Below, in pieces: positions 15,690 to 20,312 of a stretch of 20,312 nt of DNA; position 1 is the stretch's first letter, and the number at the start of each line of letters is the position of its first letter. Location of the stretch: assembly GCA_965371355.1 (NCBI GenBank), contig CBDUYD010000035.1:1-20312 (forward strand), given 5' to 3'. The notes below the pieces were generated by a model. It did no database searches. It saw only the letters and a program-made list of their open reading frames with translations, and was not told the DNA's origin. Origin of the DNA: JASJHI01 sp965371355. Lineage in GTDB: Bacteria; Actinomycetota; Acidimicrobiia; Acidimicrobiales; Ilumatobacteraceae. The position numbers and the translations under genes are program-made.

Positions 15690-15760
15690 CTCCGGGGAGA
15701 GGACTCGAACCCCTACAAACGGCACCAAAAACCGCTGTCCTACCATTAGACGACCCCGGA
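15690..15760 (-). tRNA. tRNA-Gln (anticodon TTG)
   Basis: This is a 71-base cloverleaf on the minus strand. The acceptor arms TCCGGGG and CCCCGGA pair perfectly, with discriminator G at 15690. The D arm contains TAATGGTAGGA. The anticodon stem GCGGT/GCCGT encloses the loop TTTTGGT, giving anticodon TTG for Gln CAA/CAG codons. The T arm AGGGG-TTCGAGT-CCTCT is normal. The 3' CCA is not encoded and must be added. The glmU ATG begins two bases after the discriminator. The same linkage (tRNA-Gln before glmU) occurs, from memory, in other actinobacteria. Confidence 0.96.
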
Positions 15761-15768
15761 TGGTCGCC

Positions 15769-15800
15769 GGTGTCGCACCGCCACCTCTCGGTGTTGCACC
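15769..15800. repeat. Pair of small dyads GGTGtnGCACC, 21 bases apart
   Basis: GGTGTCGCACC (15769-15779) and GGTGTTGCACC (15790-15800) differ at one base and are spaced two helical turns apart, immediately upstream of tRNA-Gln. This geometry is compatible with a dimeric DNA-binding protein, but it could be chance in GC-rich DNA. Confidence 0.3.
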
Positions 15801-15809
15801 GCGTTCGTC

Positions 15810-15838
15810 ACGGTATCTCGGGTGGCACCTCTTGCCAC
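15810..15838 (-). promoter_or_regulatory. Candidate promoter for tRNA-Gln-glmU-prs
   Basis: On the minus strand GTGGCA (15838-15833, four of six bases of TTGACA) and TACCGT (15815-15810, TANNNT) are separated by exactly 17 bases. The start point would lie about 40 bases before the tRNA, leaving a leader for RNase P to remove. The -35 box is one arm of the dyad GTGGCA-cctct-TGCCAC (15822-15838). It overlaps the region that must also serve the divergent bS22 gene. Confidence 0.4.
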
Positions 15839-15842
15839 TGCC

Positions 15843-15850
15843 GATAGCGT
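15843..15850 (+). promoter_or_regulatory. Candidate -10 (GATAGCGT) for bS22
   Basis: TAGCGT at 15845-15850 fits TANNNT and lies ten bases before the bS22 ATG. With no Shine-Dalgarno before the ATG, a leaderless or very short-leader transcript is plausible. The octamer is identical to the one upstream of rplY. No -35 match is seen. Confidence 0.35.
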
Positions 15851-15860
15851 GGCGACCCTT

Positions 15861-15953
15861 ATGGGTTCGCTGGTCAAGAAGCGCCGCAAGCGCATGCGCA
15901 AGAAGAAGCACAAGAAGATGCTCCGTCGCACGCGTCACCAACGTCGCAAGTAG
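15861..15953 (+). CDS. Small ribosomal subunit protein bS22 (AURKAIP1/COX24-like), 30 residues
   Basis: This is a 30-residue, extremely basic peptide beginning MGSLVKKRRKRMRKKKHKKM and ending RTRHQRRK. It matches the actinobacterial AURKAIP1/COX24-domain protein seen in mycobacterial ribosomes and named bS22, which binds 16S rRNA near the decoding centre. About two thirds of its residues are Lys or Arg. The conserved block KKRRKRMRKKKHKK identifies the family with little doubt despite the size. It is the only gene I can support on the plus strand. It is transcribed divergently from tRNA-Gln and faces ispE, with one base between the two stop codons. No Shine-Dalgarno precedes the ATG, and a GATAGCGT box lies just upstream, so leaderless translation is likely. 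It has 30 codons plus TAG. Confidence 0.93.
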   Translation: MGSLVKKRRKRMRKKKHKKMLRRTRHQRRK

Positions 15954-15954
15954 T

Positions 15955-16719
15955 TCAATCGAGTCGGGGCACAGCGCGTGCCTCCAGAACCGTTGCGCCC
16001 TCGCCGATCAGATCTGCGAGGGCGTTGCTGTGTCCACCCTCGACGAACCAGGTCGCCCCACTGCCGGCCAGCGTCGGCGCGGAACCGACCCGCTCGCCGA
16101 TCGCGTCGCGCCACCAGCGCAGTCGCGGTTCGACCAACATCGCGGCCGGCTCGAGGTCGTTCGGCCCGTCGCTGGTCGGCCCCCCGAGGTCGTCCCATGC
16201 CCGGTAGGTCGCCGGAGTGCTCACCGAGATCGGCGGGATCACCAACGTCACCGACAGGTCTTCGAAGTTCATCGGGTCGATCAGCTCGCCGATCCCGCGG
16301 ACGCGCGCCCGTCCACCCACCAGACAGAACGGGATGTCGGCGCCGAGCGTCGACGCACGCGCGAGTTCGTCTGCGCCGATGCCGGCCCCGGCCCAGCGGA
16401 GCACAGCGGCGGCGTCGGTCGAGCCTCCCCCGAGCCCTCCGCCGTGGGGGATCCGCTTGTCGATCGTGACGCGGGCATCGACGCCCACGAACCGCAGCGC
16501 CTTCGCCACGAGGTTGCGATCATCGAGGGGGACACCGTCGGCGAACCGTCCACGCGCCGCCAGGCCGGACCCGCCGATCTCGACGACGAGCTCGTCGTGC
16601 AGGTCGAGGCTCACCATCTCGGCATCGATCAGGTGATATCCGTCGGACCGGATGCCGGTGAGACGCAGCGATCGCGTCAGCTTGGCGTGCGCTCTGAGCA
16701 CGTGCCGAGGGCCGGTCAT
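15955..16719 (-). CDS. ispE: 4-diphosphocytidyl-2-C-methyl-D-erythritol kinase
   Basis: IspE phosphorylates CDP-methylerythritol in the non-mevalonate isoprenoid pathway. The 254-residue protein is a GHMP kinase. RAHAKLTRSLRLTGIRSDGYH (9-29) holds catalytic K13 and the substrate-binding GYH. The ATP loop PHGGGLGGGSTDAAA (91-105) includes D102, and GADIPFCLVGG (126-136) and TLAGSGATWFVEGG (216-229) complete the fold. It is shorter than typical homologues (about 280-310 residues), mainly by loops between about 45 and 80 and at the C-terminus, but no catalytic element is missing. The ATG at 16719 overlaps the rsmA stop as ATGA, so translation is coupled. The order rsmA-ispE is conserved in actinobacteria. 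Its stop lies one base from that of the opposing bS22, leaving no room for a private terminator. Confidence 0.97.
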   Translation of the reverse strand: MTGPRHVLRAHAKLTRSLRLTGIRSDGYHLIDAEMVSLDLHDELVVEIGGSGLAARGRFADGVPLDDRNLVAKALRFVGVDARVTIDKRIPHGGGLGGGSTDAAAVLRWAGAGIGADELARASTLGADIPFCLVGGRARVRGIGELIDPMNFEDLSVTLVIPPISVSTPATYRAWDDLGGPTSDGPNDLEPAAMLVEPRLRWWRDAIGERVGSAPTLAGSGATWFVEGGHSNALADLIGEGATVLEARAVPRLD

Positions 16720-17582
16720 CGGTCGCTTCGATGGGAGGTGGGCGCTTCCTCGCCGTCATCGGTAACACCGTGCACCGCCTCGCTCAGGCGGCACCACGCG
16801 TCGACATCGAGTTCCTCGGGGCGGGAGGTAGGAGCGACACCGGCGCGTTCGAAGTCGGCGGCGTCTGCGATGCCCGCGAGCGAGCGGCGCAGCATCTTGC
16901 GCCGCTGACCGAAACCGGTGCGCACCAGTGCGAACAGTTCGTCGGGAGGTGTCGCCGGTGGTTCCCGGCGGGTGATCTCGACCAGCGCGGACTCGACCTT
17001 GGGCCGCGGCACGAACACCGACGCGGGAACGAGGCCGAGGACGCGGGCGGTGCCCCAGTAGGCGACCTTCACGCTGACGGCACCGTAGGCGGAGGTTCGT
17101 GGCGATGCCGCGAAACGCTCGGCGACCTCGCGTTGCACCAGGACGACGATCCGCGTCACGTGCGCGACGTGGTCGAGCACGTCGCAGACCAGTGGCGTCG
17201 CCACGTTGTAGGGCAGGTTCGCGACGAGCGTCCATCCCCCCTCGACGGTGGGGTCGAGCACGGTCGTCCAATCGAGACGCATCGCGTCGCCCTCGACGAC
17301 GGTGACGTTGTCGAGTTCGGCGACCACCTCGCGCAGTACCCGCACGATGCCGCTGTCGACCTCGATCGCGGTGATCCGAGCACCGCTCTCGACGAGCGCC
17401 AGTGTTAGCGATCCGAGGCCCGCCCCGACCTCGACGACGTGGTCGCCGGCACCGATTCCGGCGAGCGATGCGATCCTCCTGACCGTGTTCGGATCGCCGA
17501 CGAAGTTCTGGCCGAGATCGCGGCGCGGCGCCAGGGAGTTGACGTCGAGGAGTTGTCGCAGTGCGGCGCGGGAATGCGTCAC
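16716..17582 (-). CDS. rsmA: 16S rRNA (adenine1518-N6/adenine1519-N6)-dimethyltransferase RsmA/KsgA
   Basis: RsmA dimethylates two adjacent adenines in helix 45 of 16S rRNA late in small-subunit assembly, using SAM. The 288-residue protein shows LGQNFVGD (24-31), the SAM loop VEVGAGLGSLTLAL (50-63), the acidic residue of IEVD (73-76), EGDAMRLD (97-104) and the catalytic NLPYNV (122-127). It ends with the helical RNA-binding domain including FGQRRKMLRRSL (224-235). The GTG at 17582 overlaps the stop of the barrel protein by four bases (GTGA) and gives a family-length N-terminus. A longer frame opens upstream, but it is Arg/His-rich noise inside the preceding gene. The tatD-x-rsmA-ispE order is typical of actinobacteria. 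Confidence 0.98.
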   Translation of the reverse strand: MTHSRAALRQLLDVNSLAPRRDLGQNFVGDPNTVRRIASLAGIGAGDHVVEVGAGLGSLTLALVESGARITAIEVDSGIVRVLREVVAELDNVTVVEGDAMRLDWTTVLDPTVEGGWTLVANLPYNVATPLVCDVLDHVAHVTRIVVLVQREVAERFAASPRTSAYGAVSVKVAYWGTARVLGLVPASVFVPRPKVESALVEITRREPPATPPDELFALVRTGFGQRRKMLRRSLAGIADAADFERAGVAPTSRPEELDVDAWCRLSEAVHGVTDDGEEAPTSHRSDR

Positions 17583-18103
17583 AGACGGAATTCGACGGGG
17601 ATCGGCGCGTCGGTGAGGTCTGCCAGTTCGAGGAAGGTGCTGGTGTGGAGCACGACGTCTTCGACTTCGGTCGCCGCCGAGTAGATCGCGACACACGTGG
17701 TGCTGCGGTTGTTGTCGAGATTGACGATCGTCAGCCGTGTGCCGGTCGGGACGAACGGGACGAGGCACGCTCGGCGGCCGACGGTGCTGCGGTAGGTGGC
17801 CGACGCCTGCCGGACCTCCTCCTGCGGGGGTGCCGGCACTGCGATCGGGGCTCTCCCGCCGGGTTGCGCCGCAGGTCCGTCGAGGAACACCGGGTCCTGT
17901 TCGCCAAGCGAGGCAGCGGCCTCGGGATTCGCCGGATCGGTGGCATCGACGGTTGCCCCGTTCTCGATGACGACACCGGCCGTCGCCACGTTGGGCGCGC
18001 CGGACTTGTCGTCGCGGCTCATCAGCCAGAGCGCGGGAAGCGCCACGAGCGTCAGAAGCGTCGCGAGGAGCAGGCGTCGTCGTTCTGGATAGTCCACGTG
18101 CAT
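17579..18103 (-). CDS. Membrane-anchored protein with a C-terminal double-psi beta-barrel (RlpA/3D-like) domain
   Basis: This is a 174-residue protein. A basic N-terminus is followed by a hydrophobic helix at about 11-28, so the rest should be extracytoplasmic. A Pro/Ala-rich linker (about 35-100) leads to a C-terminal domain of about 75 residues: ATYRSTVGRRACLVPFVPTG, TRLTIVNLDNNRSTTCVAIY, then a segment ending VEFRL. The order Tyr, Arg-Ala-Cys, Pro-x-Gly-Thr, NLDNNRST resembles the RlpA/3D double-psi barrel, but the acidic residues used by lytic members are not evident. C113 and C137 could pair as a disulfide. It sits exactly where many actinobacteria encode rpfB, and Bacillus places the 3D-domain protein YabE there, so a link to peptidoglycan is an inference from context. 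The function is unknown. ATG 18103 is the likely start. Confidence 0.8.
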   Translation of the reverse strand: MHVDYPERRRLLLATLLTLVALPALWLMSRDDKSGAPNVATAGVVIENGATVDATDPANPEAAASLGEQDPVFLDGPAAQPGGRAPIAVPAPPQEEVRQASATYRSTVGRRACLVPFVPTGTRLTIVNLDNNRSTTCVAIYSAATEVEDVVLHTSTFLELADLTDAPIPVEFRL

Positions 18104-18236
18104 CTCGGGTTTGTTCGCACTCGCGGATGCGAGCGGTCGTCGGAAACCAGCCTATCCAGGGTGACCAGCTTCGGCCCGTCGCCGCGGACCCGCACCCGGG
18201 ACGGCATCCTCCCCGACGTTCTCTCTCTCGTGGAGT
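18104..18236 (-). promoter_or_regulatory. Intergenic gap with candidate -10 (GATAGGCT) for the barrel protein-rsmA-ispE genes
   Basis: In this 133-base gap the minus strand carries GATAGGCT (18156-18149), whose TAGGCT fits TANNNT, about 45 bases before the ATG at 18103. A small dyad CTCGC-ggat-GCGAG lies at 18120-18133 between the two. No -35 match is seen. The gap is the largest in the metG-ispE run, so an internal promoter here is reasonable but unproven. Confidence 0.3.
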
Positions 18237-19031
18237 TCAGCGCGGTCGGAGCCCGAACAGCTCGATCGCGCGACGGGTTGTCGCGTCGGCGATCGCGGCG
18301 GCCGGGACGTCGCGCAGGTCGGCGATGAACGCGCCGACGTGGGGTACCCAGGCGGGACGGTTCGTCGCGCCCCGGTGCGGCGCGGGCGCCAGGTACGGGC
18401 TGTCGGTCTCGATCAGCATCCGATCGGGAGGGCAGGCGATGGCGGCGGCCTGTACGTCGCGGGCGTTCTTGAAGGTGACGATGCCGGAGAACGAGAGGTC
18501 GCCGCCGCGTTCGAGACAGCGTTCGGCTTCATCGATGCCTCCGGTGAAACAGTGGAAGATCGCCCGCTCGGGCATCCCCTCTGCGTCGAGGATGTCGAAC
18601 GTGTCGTCCCATGCGTCGCGCGTGTGGATCACGAGCGGGAGCGCACGTTCGTTGGCGAGTTGGATCTGCGCTGCGAACGCCCCGCGTTGCACCGCACGGG
18701 GTGAGTGCTCGTAGTAGTAGTCGAGCCCTGCCTCGCCGACCGCGACGATGCCCGGAGCGTCGAGCAGGTCGATGATCGTGTCGACCCCGTCGCTCGCGTC
18801 GTGGGGATGCAGACCGACCGTCGCGACGACGCTGTCGTGCTCATCGGCGAGCGCGATCGCGGCCTCGGAGGTCTCGCGGTCGCAGCCGACGCTCACCATC
18901 TGCTCCACCCCGGCGGAGAGCGCTTCAGCGATCGCGGTGGCCGACCCACCGGGGATCTCGGGGTCGTGAACGTGGCAGTGGCTGTCGATCCACGCGAGGC
19001 CCGCCGCGTTCGACGGTGCGGTGCTGCTCAT
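18237..19031 (-). CDS. tatD: TatD-family metal-dependent deoxyribonuclease
   Basis: TatD proteins are TIM-barrel 3'-5' exonucleases/DNases with a two-metal centre. The 264-residue protein keeps the whole ligand set: H18 and H20 in IDSHCHVHD, E100 in VGEAGLDYYYEHS, H136 in VIHTRDAWD, H160 in FHCFTGG and D210 in IETDSPYLAP. TVGLHPHDAS (71-80) is also typical. The length is normal. The start ATG 19031 gives ten extra residues before the first strand, with no strong Shine-Dalgarno. It begins 13 bases after the metG stop, so the two are cotranscribed as in other actinobacteria. The substrate in the cell is not established in this family. Confidence 0.96.
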   Translation of the reverse strand: MSSTAPSNAAGLAWIDSHCHVHDPEIPGGSATAIAEALSAGVEQMVSVGCDRETSEAAIALADEHDSVVATVGLHPHDASDGVDTIIDLLDAPGIVAVGEAGLDYYYEHSPRAVQRGAFAAQIQLANERALPLVIHTRDAWDDTFDILDAEGMPERAIFHCFTGGIDEAERCLERGGDLSFSGIVTFKNARDVQAAAIACPPDRMLIETDSPYLAPAPHRGATNRPAWVPHVGAFIADLRDVPAAAIADATTRRAIELFGLRPR

Positions 19032-19044
19032 GACCCGATCGTGC

Positions 19045-20312
19045 TCACGTCTTGATGCGCGGGAACAGCGGCTCGCCCTTGATCACAGGTGCGCCCGCGA
19101 CGTAGCCGCCCCACGCCGCGGCCTCGGGGAGACGCCGGTCGGTCACCTCGCCTCGCATTCCGATGCGCGTCCAGATCTCTTGCGCCGCGTCGGGGATCGC
19201 CGGCGACGACAGGATCGCAACGATCCGCAGTGCTTCGAGCGCATCGCCCATCACCGCATCGACCGCCGGGCCGGGCTCTGACTTCCACGGCTCGTTCTGC
19301 TCGAGATGTGCGTTGGCCGCCCGGATCAACGACCAGGTCGCCTCGAGCGCTCGGCTCGGCTGCACGACGTCCCACTGCGCGGCCGCCTCCCGGTAGGCGG
19401 TCGCCGCGACCTCTGCGAGCGGGCTGTCGGGAGCTGGGGCGGTGCCGATCCCCCCGCACTTCTTGGCGACGACGGTCGCCACGCGGGCGGCGAGGTTGCC
19501 GAGGTTGTTGGCGAGGTCGGTGTTGTAGCGGGCGACGAGGCCCTCGTACGTGAAGTCGCCGTCACTGCCGTACGGTGTGCCGGCGAGCACGTAGTAGCGG
19601 AACCCGTCGAGCCCGACGTCGGCGATCATGTCGAGCGGGTTCACCACATTGCCCGAGGTCTTGCTCATCTTTTCGCCGCCGACGAGCAGCCAGCCGCCGA
19701 TCGCCCAGTTCTTCGGCGGCTCGACACCGGCCGACATCAGCATCGCCGGCCAGTAGACGCAGTGCTGGCGGAGGATGTCCTTGCCGATCAGGTGGTAGTC
19801 GACGGGCCACCATTCGGTGTAGTCGCGATCGGGGTCGCCGAAGCCGACGGCAGCGAGGTAGTTGGTGAGCGCGTCGAACCACACGTAGGCGACGTGGTCG
19901 GAATCCCATGGAAGCGGTACGCCCCAGTCCAGCGACGTTCGACTGATCGAGAAGTCGCGCAGACCGCCGCGGATCAGCCCGAGAGCCTCGTTGCCGCGGT
20001 GCTCGGGCTTCAGCGCCGTCGGGTGCGCGGCGTACCAGTCGAGGAGGCGGTCCTCGAATCGCGAGAGTCGGAAGAAGTAGTTCTCCTCCTCGAAGTACTC
20101 GACGGGCCGCTGGTGGATCGGGCACAGATCGTCGACGAGTTCGTCGTCGGAGTAGTACTCCTCGCAGGCGACGCAGTACTTGCCCTTGAACACGTCGAGT
20201 TCGATGTCTCCGGCGTCGTAGCAACGCTGCAGCAACTCGGTCACAGCGGCCTTGTGGCGCGGCTCGGTCGTGCGGATGAAGTCGTCGTGGGAGATGTTCA
20301 GCCGCTCCCAGG
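19045..20312 (-). CDS. metG: Methionyl-tRNA synthetase, N-terminus beyond the window
   Basis: MetG charges tRNA-Met, including the initiator. The visible 421 residues start within the catalytic domain at WERLNISHDDFIRTTEPRH, with no stop before the right edge. YCVACEEYYSDDELVDDLCPIH carries CxxC...CxxH, a zinc-knuckle pattern in the connective-peptide region. YFFRLSRFEDRLLDWY, WFDALTNYL and the signature KMSKTSGNV (lysine codon near 19671) follow. The anticodon-binding helical domain ends at PLFPRIKT, so the C-terminal EMAP/tRNA-binding extension of long MetG forms is absent; this short form is normal for actinobacteria. It leads an operon with tatD 13 bases downstream. The HIGH motif lies off the window. 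The right boundary is the window edge, not a gene end. Confidence 0.97.
   Translation of the reverse strand, partial: WERLNISHDDFIRTTEPRHKAAVTELLQRCYDAGDIELDVFKGKYCVACEEYYSDDELVDDLCPIHQRPVEYFEEENYFFRLSRFEDRLLDWYAAHPTALKPEHRGNEALGLIRGGLRDFSISRTSLDWGVPLPWDSDHVAYVWFDALTNYLAAVGFGDPDRDYTEWWPVDYHLIGKDILRQHCVYWPAMLMSAGVEPPKNWAIGGWLLVGGEKMSKTSGNVVNPLDMIADVGLDGFRYYVLAGTPYGSDGDFTYEGLVARYNTDLANNLGNLAARVATVVAKKCGGIGTAPAPDSPLAEVAATAYREAAAQWDVVQPSRALEATWSLIRAANAHLEQNEPWKSEPGPAVDAVMGDALEALRIVAILSSPAIPDAAQEIWTRIGMRGEVTDRRLPEAAAWGGYVAGAPVIKGEPLFPRIKT

Noticed and set aside
17583..17768. Upstream extension of the rsmA frame
   Set aside because: It overlaps the barrel-protein gene and is Arg/His/Pro-rich without family similarity. 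GTG 17582 fits both the overlap and the RsmA length.
1..20312. Search by eye for CRISPR arrays, transposases, phage genes, toxin-antitoxin pairs or defence genes
   Set aside because: I saw no regularly spaced repeats and no recognisable protein of these classes. The only direct repeats are the two hairpin units at 13.4 kb.

Overview
The window comes from a high-GC actinobacterium. The best fit is an Acidimicrobiia / Ilumatobacter-type lineage, but that placement is an inference. It rests on the GC-rich composition, frequent GTG starts, the tiny ribosomal protein bS22, a form II CoxL-like enzyme, and a gene order that from memory closely parallels the metG-tatD-rpfB-ksgA-ispE ... glmU-prs-rplY-pth-mfd-mazG-eno-ftsB region of mycobacteria and streptomycetes. 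Almost everything is on the minus strand, so transcription runs from high to low coordinates. The only plus-strand gene I can support is the 30-residue bS22.

Region by region, in transcription order. (1) 20312-15955 holds metG (5' end off the window), tatD, a membrane-anchored double-psi beta-barrel protein, rsmA and ispE. It is a tight operon with two 4-base stop/start overlaps. The barrel protein occupies the slot where many actinobacteria carry rpfB. (2) bS22 (15861-15953, plus) faces ispE tail to tail with one base between the stop codons. Its upstream region is shared with the divergent tRNA-Gln. (3) 15760-13539 holds tRNA-Gln, glmU and prs. The glmU ATG lies two bases after the tRNA, and glmU stops in the middle of its C-terminal beta-helix. 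(4) 13538-13286 is a gene-free block with two copies of a hairpin-bearing repeat and a four-run G tract on the minus strand. (5) 13285-4046 holds rplY (L25/CTC), pth, mfd (ATGA overlap with pth), a parvulin-type lipoprotein, a tetrapyrrole-methylase/MazG fusion, eno and an FtsB/DivIC-like gene. (6) 3967-1 is the accessory end: a lone CoxL-type molybdopterin subunit without its FeS and FAD partners, an HD-domain protein resembling PhnZ/TmpB diiron oxygenases, and a two-helix K+ channel with an RCK domain (C-terminus off the window).

Most of the window is therefore housekeeping: translation (metG, rsmA, bS22, tRNA-Gln, rplY, pth), envelope precursor and isoprenoid supply (glmU, ispE), PRPP synthesis (prs), transcription-coupled repair (mfd), nucleotide sanitation (mazG), glycolysis (eno) and division (ftsB-like). 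I see no CRISPR array, transposase, phage gene, toxin-antitoxin pair or recognisable defence system, and I do not claim a new multi-gene system. The observations most worth checking are the truncated GlmU, the tRNA-Gln/glmU junction that could create a near-leaderless mRNA by tRNA processing, the barrel protein in the rpfB position, the intergenic hairpin repeats, and the orphan CoxL next to an HD-oxygenase-like gene.
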